Assembly: GCF_036895565.1 (NCBI RefSeq) | Contig: NZ_CP145904.1 | Span: 372,001-436,000 of the forward strand | Length of the DNA: 64,000 nt | Direction: 5' to 3' | From: Flavobacterium sp. KS-LB2 | Lineage (GTDB): Bacteria; Bacteroidota; Bacteroidia; Flavobacteriales; Flavobacteriaceae | In this document: positions 45,875-53,747 of the stretch, in pieces | Numbering within the stretch: position 1 is the stretch's first letter | How the letters are laid out: every line of letters begins with the position of its first letter | Program-made: the position numbers and the translations under genes | The notes under the pieces: generated by a model | Told to the model about the DNA's origin: nothing | Seen by the model: only the letters and a program-made list of their open reading frames with translations | The model's database searches: none

Positions 45875-47179
45875 ATGAATTTAAAAGTGAAATTAAGTTT
45901 TTGGCAGATAATCAATATGAATGTTGGTTTTTTTGGCATACAGTATAGCTTTGGCTTACAACAAAGTGCAGTAAATCCTATTTATGATTTTTTACACGCA
46001 AGTCCAGATCAAATTCCAATACTAAATCTTGCGGGTCCTTTGACCGGATTATTAATTCAACCAATAATTGGAGCGATGAGTGATAAAACGTGGCATCCAA
46101 GATGGGGAAGGCGTAAGCCCTACTTTTTTATAGGGGCAATAGTTTGTAGTATTGCTTTGTTTTTATTTCCATTCAGCAGTTCACTTTGGATGGCAGCTGG
46201 TTTACTTTGGATTCTAGATGTTGGTAACAACACTGCTATGGAACCATATCGTGCTTTTATTGCTGATACTCTTAATGAAGATCAGCAACCCATGGGGTTT
46301 CAAGCGCAAAGTTTCTTTACTGGTTTCGGGCAGTTCTTGGCTTACATTTCTTTGTTTCTATTTCCAATTGTTTTTGTTGGTTATACGGGTTCCTTGCCTA
46401 CTTGGATTTATGCTTCTTTTTTTCTAGGCGCTGTGCTTTCTGTTACTTCTATTTGGTGGAGTATGAGTAAAACCAAGGAAATTCCACCTACCGAGGAGGA
46501 ATTAGCTATTTTGAAAGCGGAGCCGTTAAATGTTTTTTCACCTTTTATTGATATCTACAAAGCGGTTTTAGAAATGCCAAAAGTAATGTGGCAATTGTTT
46601 TTGGTCTACTTATTTCAGTGGTATGCCATGATGTGTTATTGGCAGAATAATTCAAAAAGTATTGCATTGTCCGTTTGGGATGTTACCCCAAATAATCCTG
46701 TAGGTTATGAAAAAGCGGTGGAATGGAATGGATTGATTGGTGCATTTGGATTTATAGTTACTTTTTCAATAGCTTTTTATTTGGCCAAATTAGCCAAAAA
46801 TTATGGTGCTAAAATGATTCATTTTGTATGCTTGCTACTTGGAGCAGTTTCGCTTTTATGCTTTCCATTAGTACAAAATCAGTACGTGTTTTTTGCTGTA
46901 GTTATTGGCTATGGAATTGCTTGGGCCAGTATGATGGGAATTCCTTATTTAATGGTTGTAGCAGTTATTTCAAAAGAAAGATATGGAGTGTATATGGGTA
47001 TTATTAATATGATGATTGTAATTCCAATGATTATTCAAAACCTATCATTTGGTTATATACTAAAGAATTTCTTGGATAACGATCCACGTCAAGCAATCAG
47101 TTTTGCGGGTGTATTATTAATGATTGCTGCTATCTGTACATTGCTGATAAAAATAAAAAAGATAAAAGTAAGTGAATAA
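45875..47179 (+). CDS. SLC45/GPH-type MFS sugar symporter (sucrose/maltose type)
   Basis: The 434-residue inner-membrane protein has twelve predicted helices. The loop after helix 2 reads IGAMSDKTWHPRWGRRKPYFFIG, the signature of plant sucrose transporters, SLC45 and bacterial disaccharide symporters. GNNTAMEPYRAFIADTL in helix 4 is also typical of these. A proton-coupled disaccharide uptake role, most likely sucrose or an alpha-glucoside, agrees with the PfkB kinase and sucrose-phosphorylase-like gene just downstream. The neighbouring kinase ATG is 17 bp after its stop. Confidence 0.9.
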   Translation: MNLKVKLSFWQIINMNVGFFGIQYSFGLQQSAVNPIYDFLHASPDQIPILNLAGPLTGLLIQPIIGAMSDKTWHPRWGRRKPYFFIGAIVCSIALFLFPFSSSLWMAAGLLWILDVGNNTAMEPYRAFIADTLNEDQQPMGFQAQSFFTGFGQFLAYISLFLFPIVFVGYTGSLPTWIYASFFLGAVLSVTSIWWSMSKTKEIPPTEEELAILKAEPLNVFSPFIDIYKAVLEMPKVMWQLFLVYLFQWYAMMCYWQNNSKSIALSVWDVTPNNPVGYEKAVEWNGLIGAFGFIVTFSIAFYLAKLAKNYGAKMIHFVCLLLGAVSLLCFPLVQNQYVFFAVVIGYGIAWASMMGIPYLMVVAVISKERYGVYMGIINMMIVIPMIIQNLSFGYILKNFLDNDPRQAISFAGVLLMIAAICTLLIKIKKIKVSE

Positions 47180-47195
47180 TTCAATAAATAAAAAA

Positions 47196-48122
47196 ATGGA
47201 TAAAATAGACATTCTTTGTGTGGGGGAAGTATTAGTAGATTTTATCGGACATCAAGAAGGGGTTCTTATCAATCAAACTAGAGATTACCATAGATATCTA
47301 GGAGGTTCTCCCACTAACGTTGCTATGAATTCAACCCGATTAGGTTTGAATACAATTATGGTTGCAACGGTAGGCAACGATGGTTTTGGGTCTTATATTG
47401 CGGAACGACTCACAGATGTTGGAGTGAATACAAAACATTTAAACATTTTAGAGGATAAATCTACAAGTGTGATTTTTGTTTCAAGGTCTGAGGGTACTCC
47501 AGATTTTATACCATATCGTTCAGCAGATTGTTGTATCTATGAAGAACAAATTTCTACTGAAATATTAGCTAATACTACTATTTTTCACACTACCTGTTTT
47601 GCCTTAAGCAAAAATCCAGCTCAGAAAACGATTTTGAAAAAGGCGCAAGAAGCATTTGATCTAGGGTGTAAGTTGAGTATTGATGTGAATTACGCAAGAA
47701 AACTATGGAAAAGTCAAAAGAAAGCTTTTAAAGTAATCAAAACCTATTGCCAATTCAACCCATTGATAAAAATTAGTGAGGACGATATGCTACGTCTTTT
47801 TGAGAAGGAGCTACCCCATGATGAAATTTTTCAATTTTTTCACGAGCAAGGTGTAGATACTGTTTGTTTGACTTTAGGGAGCAAAGGGGTTAAATTATCT
47901 CAAAAAGGAAAGGGAGTAATTCAAATGCCAGCTATAAAGATTGATAAGGTTATGGATACGACAGGAGCTGGAGATGCTTTTTGGTCAGGATTTTTATTTG
48001 CTTATATCAAGGAAAAGTCAATCCAAGAATGTTTAGATATTGCTTTAAAATTAGCCGCTTTAAAATTGCAAAATGTGGGTCGATTACCGGATAATATAAA
48101 TATCCTTTCAAAACTTTTATAA
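47196..48122 (+). CDS. PfkB-family carbohydrate kinase (probable fructokinase, second copy)
   Basis: The 308-residue kinase has the ribokinase N-terminal motif GEVLVDFIGH, the GGSPTNVAMNSTRLG substrate loop and the catalytic motif DTTGAGDAFWSGF. The frame extends to a GTG at 47172, but MDKIDILCVGE at 47196 is the usual start. Fructose released by the sucrose-phosphorylase-like enzyme 6 bp downstream is its likely substrate. It is clearly divergent from the fructokinase at 25510, for example in the substrate loop, so the specificities may differ (fructose against 2-keto-3-deoxy or another ketose). Confidence 0.88.
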   Translation: MDKIDILCVGEVLVDFIGHQEGVLINQTRDYHRYLGGSPTNVAMNSTRLGLNTIMVATVGNDGFGSYIAERLTDVGVNTKHLNILEDKSTSVIFVSRSEGTPDFIPYRSADCCIYEEQISTEILANTTIFHTTCFALSKNPAQKTILKKAQEAFDLGCKLSIDVNYARKLWKSQKKAFKVIKTYCQFNPLIKISEDDMLRLFEKELPHDEIFQFFHEQGVDTVCLTLGSKGVKLSQKGKGVIQMPAIKIDKVMDTTGAGDAFWSGFLFAYIKEKSIQECLDIALKLAALKLQNVGRLPDNINILSKLL

Positions 48123-48128
48123 AATATC

Positions 48129-49865
48129 ATGCAGCAAAATAGTACAAAAATCAGCAACGGTGTAATGCTTAATGTGTATCCAGATAGTATTGGTGAAAAA
48201 TTCAGTGATACGATTGATATGCTCAAAATGACCGAATTCAAAGATGTTTTTTCTTTGTTATATGTCTTGCCTACCTTTTTTAATAGCGACTTAGATAGAG
48301 GTTTTTCTATTATTGATTATGATATTAATAAAGATTTAGTAGATACTAAGGATTTAAGAGATTTAGAAGAACTTCAAATTAAATTGAAATTTGATATTGT
48401 TTTAAACCATCTTTCTGTTGCTTCTCCTCAGTTCAAAGACCTATTGCAGTATGGGAATAAATCTAAGTATAAAGATTTTTTCATCAATTGGAATGAATTC
48501 TGGGAGGGAAACGGTGTTGAAAATGAAGATGGAATTATCATTCCAAAACCAGAGTTTCTCAATAAGTTATTCATGAGAAAGTCGGGGTTGCCAATACTAA
48601 AAGTGCGTTTTCCAGATGGTTCAGAACAACCCTATTGGAATACTTTTTATCAACAAATCACCTACAATTCAATCACTATTGATGAGTTGCGAAACATAAA
48701 AGGTTTAACTGAAGCTCAATGTTTATATATTGTTCCGGTCATTAATCAGGCTATAACAAATAATCAAGATTTTGCAACGATTGATTTTAAAGATTGTACG
48801 CCATTAAAAACAGATATTTTACAAATTGTAGAGCAAAAGCGTTCCTATTTAGGACAAATGGATGTTAATGGGGAATCACCTTTGGTTTGGGATTTCTATG
48901 AGGAAACCTTAAAAAAGGTCAAGGGCTACGGATGTACTATTCTCCGTTTAGATGCTTTCGCCTATTTGCATAAACAAGTTGGGGAGTCCAATTTTTTTAA
49001 CAAACCGGGAACTTGGGAATATCTAGAACGTATTAATCAAATAGCACAAAAAAATAATTTGATGCTTCTACCAGAAATTCATGCAGAGTATGGTTTGCAT
49101 TTACACGATGAGGTTGCTAATGAAGGATACTATATTTACGACTTTTTCTTGCCGGGTTTAACGATACATACTATCGAAAACAAAACAAGTAATGCCTTGT
49201 TAAGCTGGGCCAAAGAAATTATTGATAAAGGCTACAAAACAGTAAACATGTTAGGTTGCCATGATGGAATTCCTGTTTTAGACTTGAAAGGCAAAGAGGT
49301 AAATGGTATTTATAACAAAGGATTGTTGGAGGATGTCGAGATTGAAGGTATAATGACTACAATAATGGAGCGTGGTGGACGTGTAAAAAACTTATATGAT
49401 CCTTCAGGAAAGAAAATTTCTTACTATCAAATCAATGCTACTTTTTTTAGTGCTTTAGGAGAGGACGAACAAAAGTTACTTTTAGCAAGAGCCATCCAAA
49501 TGTTTGTGCCAGGAATACCACAAGTTTGGTACTTGGATATTTTTGCAGGAAAAAACAATTATGTAGCGGCAGATAATGGCGGTAGTGCAGGTCATAAAGA
49601 GATTAATCGTACTACTTTATCAATGCTGGATATTGAGCAAGGTTTGAGAGCTAATGTTGTTCAGAAACAATTAGATATTATTCGTTTACGTAATACATCT
49701 GCTGCTTTTTCAGGTCACGTAGAAATTAATGATGCTGATGCTACTGTTGTAGATATAAAATGGGTAAATGGTGATGCCATTGCCCATTTGAAAGCGAGCC
49801 TTTTAACGAATGGTTTTACGATTCACCATACAGAAGGGGGAATCGCAAATAATATGAGTTTTTAA
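48129..49865 (+). CDS. GH13 subfamily 18-like sucrose phosphorylase family enzyme
   Basis: The 578-residue protein has no signal peptide and is cytoplasmic. The GH13 residues are Asp275 in RLDAFAYLHK (nucleophile), Glu316 in LLPEIHAEYG (acid/base) and Asp379 in LGCHDGIPVLDLKG (stabiliser). Their spacing, the GCHDGIPVLDL motif, and QINATFFSALGEDEQKLLLA followed by VPGIPQVWYLDIFAGKNN resemble sucrose phosphorylase, which converts sucrose and phosphate to glucose 1-phosphate and fructose. The protein is some 70 residues longer than the Bifidobacterium enzyme, with extra sequence between about residues 110 and 230. Related members act on glucosylglycerate, glucosylglycerol or sucrose 6'-phosphate, so the acceptor is uncertain. 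It sits 6 bp after a PfkB kinase. Confidence 0.87.
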   Translation: MQQNSTKISNGVMLNVYPDSIGEKFSDTIDMLKMTEFKDVFSLLYVLPTFFNSDLDRGFSIIDYDINKDLVDTKDLRDLEELQIKLKFDIVLNHLSVASPQFKDLLQYGNKSKYKDFFINWNEFWEGNGVENEDGIIIPKPEFLNKLFMRKSGLPILKVRFPDGSEQPYWNTFYQQITYNSITIDELRNIKGLTEAQCLYIVPVINQAITNNQDFATIDFKDCTPLKTDILQIVEQKRSYLGQMDVNGESPLVWDFYEETLKKVKGYGCTILRLDAFAYLHKQVGESNFFNKPGTWEYLERINQIAQKNNLMLLPEIHAEYGLHLHDEVANEGYYIYDFFLPGLTIHTIENKTSNALLSWAKEIIDKGYKTVNMLGCHDGIPVLDLKGKEVNGIYNKGLLEDVEIEGIMTTIMERGGRVKNLYDPSGKKISYYQINATFFSALGEDEQKLLLARAIQMFVPGIPQVWYLDIFAGKNNYVAADNGGSAGHKEINRTTLSMLDIEQGLRANVVQKQLDIIRLRNTSAAFSGHVEINDADATVVDIKWVNGDAIAHLKASLLTNGFTIHHTEGGIANNMSF

Positions 49866-50011
49866 TCTCCTATCGGAATCTAAAAAAATAGACATGTTAA
49901 AATATCAAAATGAAACCAGATTGCAGAAAATAGATGATGTTTAAGAATATTTAAATATCGATTTACAATTCATATTAAATAATTAATTCAACTAAAAACA
50001 ATAGGTAAAGG

Positions 50012-51226
50012 ATGAAAAAAAGTACGGTTAAAATTGCCATGTATCTCAATTACTTTGTATTTGCAATTCTACTGAACAGCGTAGGAATTGTGATATTAAA
50101 GGCTCAAAAAAATTATGGTGTTGATGAATTGCAAGCAAGTGTTCTAGAAGCTTTCAAGGATTTACCTATCGCAATAGTGTCTTTTTTAATTGCTTCCTTT
50201 TTGCCAAGGATTGGGTATAAAAAAGCCATGCTTATTGGTCTGGCTTTGGTTTCTATAGCTTGTATTAGTATGTATTTTGGAAATTCATTTGATATGGCTA
50301 AGGTACTTTTTGCCACTGTAGGCGTTTCATTTGCCTTGATAAAAGTGTCCGTTTATTCGCTTATTGGTACAATCACAGAGAATCAACAAGAACACAATAG
50401 TTTGATGAGTAGCATTGAAGGTGTATTTATGATTGGAATTGCACTAGCTTATTTCCTGTTTCCCGCATTTAATTCTGATGCTAATCCGGATGCTTGGTTG
50501 AATGTCTACTGGTTATTGGCTGGAATTTCATTACTGTCATTTGGTTTTTTATTTTTCGCTAAATTCGAAAATCAAACCGAAATTCCGGGTGTTAATTTAG
50601 CAGATGATTTTAAGCAAATGTTCAAATTATTTGCAAAATTATTGACGATTGTTTTTGTAATCAGCGCGTTCTTATTTGTAATGATTGAGCAGGGAATCAT
50701 GTCTTGGTTGCCTACTTTTAATAGTAAAGTTCTCCATCTCCCTGAGAATATCAGTATCATGATGGCAAGTATTTTGGCTATTTCATTAGCTGCAGGACGA
50801 CTTTTAGCGGGAGTAATCACAAAAAAAGTCAATTGGATTTGGGTACTTAGTTTTTGTATCACCGCAGCTATGCTGATTGTAATTTTTGTGCTTCCAAAAA
50901 CGGTTGGTTTACAGGTAAAGGAAATCAATTCCCTTGGAGATATACCATTAATAGGATTTGCATTTCCATTAGTAGGACTTTTTATTGCGCCTATTTATCC
51001 GCTTTTAAATTCGGTCGTTTTAAGTGCTTTGCCTAAAAAAATGCATAGTTCTATGACGGGTTTAATTGTTGTTTTCTCTGCGCTTGGCGGCACTTTGGGT
51101 TCTAGAGTTATTGGCTATTTGTTTAAAAATGAAGGGCCGGAGAATGCTTTTTATTATACTTTAATTCCAATGTCGTTATTGCTTGTTTCTTTCTTTATTC
51201 TAAAAAAACTTACTGCTAAACAATGA
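50012..51226 (+). CDS. MFS transporter, probably for trehalose or a related sugar
   Basis: The 404-residue inner-membrane protein has about twelve hydrophobic helices, beginning with a helix at YLNYFVFAILLNSVGIVIL and ending LLLVSFFILKKL. The loop after helix 2 is short (LPRIGYKKAM), and the N-terminal half contains SVLEAFKDLPIAIVSF. It lacks the sugar-porter motifs seen at 26402 and the SLC45 motifs at 45875, so it is a third, unrelated MFS type in the cluster. The trehalase gene overlaps its end by 4 bp (ATGA), which makes trehalose the most likely cargo. The 146-bp gap upstream shows no operator palindrome. Confidence 0.85.
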   Translation: MKKSTVKIAMYLNYFVFAILLNSVGIVILKAQKNYGVDELQASVLEAFKDLPIAIVSFLIASFLPRIGYKKAMLIGLALVSIACISMYFGNSFDMAKVLFATVGVSFALIKVSVYSLIGTITENQQEHNSLMSSIEGVFMIGIALAYFLFPAFNSDANPDAWLNVYWLLAGISLLSFGFLFFAKFENQTEIPGVNLADDFKQMFKLFAKLLTIVFVISAFLFVMIEQGIMSWLPTFNSKVLHLPENISIMMASILAISLAAGRLLAGVITKKVNWIWVLSFCITAAMLIVIFVLPKTVGLQVKEINSLGDIPLIGFAFPLVGLFIAPIYPLLNSVVLSALPKKMHSSMTGLIVVFSALGGTLGSRVIGYLFKNEGPENAFYYTLIPMSLLLVSFFILKKLTAKQ

Positions 51227-53088
51227 AATTCGTACTTAACATAGATAAAGTATTCCAAGAATTATTGATTCAAGAGGATACGGATCAAGATAAAAAAATC
51301 ACTAAAGACGATACTGGTCCTAAGAAATTTATTTTGATTGATGAAACTACAAAACGAGAAGAGGCTATTGTCGGGACGTATCATTTGTCAAATTTATTGC
51401 AAGAATTGGCACAACTTAAGGATAGTAACTCAGTATTTGGGGAAGTCGATTTGAGTCGCATTCAAGAAAATCCAGTGCAGCGAATTTCAAGAAAAATTCG
51501 GGATGATTATTGGAAAGAATTGACAAGAACAATTGATAAAAAAGGTTTAACACATATTTTAGAAGACGAAAAAACCTCGAGTGATTTGGCGACGCTTTAT
51601 GTCGCTGCGACAGACCAACAAGGAGTGGCTTATTTTGAAGAATTGCAAAAAGAATTGCCTAATTTTAAAGTTGAAATATTGCCAGAAAATTATTCGATGG
51701 AATATGTAGAAACTTTAAATGAAAAACCAGGTATTCTTGCTTTGGCTTTGGAACAAAAAATATACAGTTTGCAAGGCGTTCCTTTTGTGGTCCCAGGTGG
51801 AAGATTCAACGAAATGTATGGTTGGGACAGTTATTTTATTGGTGTAGGATTGTTAATAGACAATCAATTAGACAAAGCGATTGCAATTGCTGAAAATTTT
51901 AAATATCAAATCATTCATTACGGAAAAATTTTAAATGCAAATAGAAGTTACTATTTAACAAGAACGCAACCGCCATTATATTCTTCTTTACTGATTGAAA
52001 TTGCAAAAAAGAAAACGCCTAATTTAGAGTGGTTACGAACTCATTTAGAAACGGTTATTTTAGAATACAACACGGTTTGGATGGTGCAAGGAAATCGATT
52101 GACGCCTTCGGGTTTAAATCGATATAAGGCAGATGGAGTTGGAATGCCGTTTGAAGTCGAACCCGGACATTTTGATGATGTTTTAGAGCCCTATGCTAAA
52201 AAATATAATTTACCCATTCGAGAATTCGAAAAACAATATTTAGAAAGAACTCTAGTCGATGATGAACTGGATGTGTATTTTGTTCACGACAGAAGTATGA
52301 GAGAAAGTGGACATGATACTACAAATCGATTGATTAATACCTGTGCCAATCTCAATTCAGTAGATGTTAACAGTTTCCTTTATAAATATGAAAAAGACAT
52401 CGCTTATTTGATAAAGGAATATTTCAATGATGCTTTTCAAATTGGCGATATCGTTTATACTTCCGAGGAATGGGAGCAAAAAGTGCTTTCGCGTAAAAAT
52501 AAAATGAATGAATTGTGCTGGAACGAGGATGCAAGCATGTATTTTGATTATGATTTTGTGAACCATAAGCAGTTTCCGTTTGAAGCTGCAACAACATTTT
52601 TTCCTTTGTGGGCTGGATTGTGTGATGAAAATCAAGCTAAAAAGTTAGTAGAAGTAGCCTTGCCGCAATTTGTAAAAACGGGAGGTATTACAGGAAGTAC
52701 CAAGGCGAGTATTGCAACTGTTACAAAAGAGGTACCACAGCGACAATGGGATTATCCATTTGGCTGGGCGCCACACCAAATGTTACTGTGGGAAGGATTG
52801 ATTAAGTACAATTATTTAGATAAAGCACAAGAAATGGTGTACCGATGGTTGTGGTTAATTACCAGAAATGCGGTGGATTATAATGGTACGATTCCGGAAA
52901 AATTTGATTTGGAAATCAGTTCCCATAAAGTTTTTGCAGAATATGGAAATGTGGGAACTGAATTTGATTACATCGCAAAGGAAGGTTTTGGTTGGGTGAA
53001 TGCTTCCTATCAGTATGGATTACAAATTTTGAACGACGAATTGAAAGAGAAATTAGGAATGTTAGTTTCTCCCGATGCTATATTTTAG
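51223..53088 (+). CDS. GH37 trehalase of fungal neutral type with EF-hand-like N-terminus
   Basis: Trehalase hydrolyses alpha,alpha-trehalose to two glucoses. The 621-residue protein lacks a signal peptide and is cytoplasmic. Both family signatures are present: PGGRFNEMYGWDSY (191-204) and QWDYPFGWAP (508-517). The catalytic acid is Asp365 in RESGHDTTNR and the base Glu587 in EGFGWVNASY. The first 70 residues contain DTDQDKKITKDDTGPK (19-34), a 12-residue EF-hand-like calcium loop followed by DTGPK and later GTYHLSNLLQEL, which matches the regulatory region of fungal neutral trehalases such as yeast Nth1 rather than E. coli TreA or TreF. It overlaps the upstream transporter gene by 4 bp and ends the sugar cluster. 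Confidence 0.93.
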   Translation: MKFVLNIDKVFQELLIQEDTDQDKKITKDDTGPKKFILIDETTKREEAIVGTYHLSNLLQELAQLKDSNSVFGEVDLSRIQENPVQRISRKIRDDYWKELTRTIDKKGLTHILEDEKTSSDLATLYVAATDQQGVAYFEELQKELPNFKVEILPENYSMEYVETLNEKPGILALALEQKIYSLQGVPFVVPGGRFNEMYGWDSYFIGVGLLIDNQLDKAIAIAENFKYQIIHYGKILNANRSYYLTRTQPPLYSSLLIEIAKKKTPNLEWLRTHLETVILEYNTVWMVQGNRLTPSGLNRYKADGVGMPFEVEPGHFDDVLEPYAKKYNLPIREFEKQYLERTLVDDELDVYFVHDRSMRESGHDTTNRLINTCANLNSVDVNSFLYKYEKDIAYLIKEYFNDAFQIGDIVYTSEEWEQKVLSRKNKMNELCWNEDASMYFDYDFVNHKQFPFEAATTFFPLWAGLCDENQAKKLVEVALPQFVKTGGITGSTKASIATVTKEVPQRQWDYPFGWAPHQMLLWEGLIKYNYLDKAQEMVYRWLWLITRNAVDYNGTIPEKFDLEISSHKVFAEYGNVGTEFDYIAKEGFGWVNASYQYGLQILNDELKEKLGMLVSPDAIF

Positions 53089-53161
53089 AGGTTAAATAAA
53101 TATTTTTTGTTGTTTGAATGCATATTTTTTTTAACTTTATAATTCACTAAATGAATCAATT

Positions 53162-53587
53162 ATGACAGTTAATCAAATTTTAAGCACTAAAGGAAAGGAA
53201 GTTTATTCGATACTTTCTACTAACACTGTATATGAAGCATTGACAGTGATGAGCGAAAAAAACATCGGAGCAATTCTTATCATTGAAGATACCGTTCTGA
53301 AAGGAGTTTTATCCGAGAGAGATTATGCTCGAAAAATTGTTTTGAAAGCAAAATCCTCAAAGAAAGCTTTTGTTCATGAAATTATGGAGACGGATGTGGT
53401 TACGGTAAGCCCATCGGATAATTTAGAGTACTGCATGGAATTAATGAGTACCAAAAGAGTCCGCCATTTGCCTGTTTTAGAGAATGAAATTGTAATTGGA
53501 ATCATCTCAATAAGTGATGTTGTAAAAGCCATTATCGAGATACAAAAAGATACGATTCAACATTTGAACTCTTATATTACACAATAA
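53162..53587 (+). CDS. CBS-domain pair protein
   Basis: The 141-residue cytoplasmic protein consists of two CBS domains (about 8-65 and 73-135) and nothing else. Motifs are VYEALTVMSEKNIGAILII, GVLSERDYARKI and RHLPVLENEIVIGIISISDVV. Such pairs bind adenine nucleotides (AMP, ATP, NAD) and act as energy sensors or regulators of partners. The partner is unknown. It is a single gene with a terminator; the gap from the trehalase gene is 73 bp. Confidence 0.9.
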   Translation: MTVNQILSTKGKEVYSILSTNTVYEALTVMSEKNIGAILIIEDTVLKGVLSERDYARKIVLKAKSSKKAFVHEIMETDVVTVSPSDNLEYCMELMSTKRVRHLPVLENEIVIGIISISDVVKAIIEIQKDTIQHLNSYITQ

Positions 53588-53615
53588 AAAGAGTATATAA
53601 AGGTATAATAATACG

Positions 53616-53644
53616 AAGCTGCTATTTTATGCAGCTTTTTTTTT
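53616..53644 (+). terminator. Terminator after the CBS-domain gene
   Basis: AAGCTGC/GCAGCTT stem with loop TATTTTAT and a T run to 53644. Confidence 0.87.
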
Positions 53645-53714
53645 CGAATCAAAATACGCTTGTTTTTATACAAAAGAATGGGGGAAAAGTCCTCTTTTTT
53701 TAAATCTAGACCCC

Positions 53715-53722
53715 TATCTTTG
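53715..53722 (+). promoter_or_regulatory. -7 element of maeB
   Basis: TATCTTTG is an exact TAnnTTTG, 25 bp before the maeB ATG. The upstream position around 53692 holds a T run (CTTTTTTT) rather than TTTG. Confidence 0.6.
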
Positions 53723-53747
53723 TAAGCTAGAATAAAATCTAAAATCA

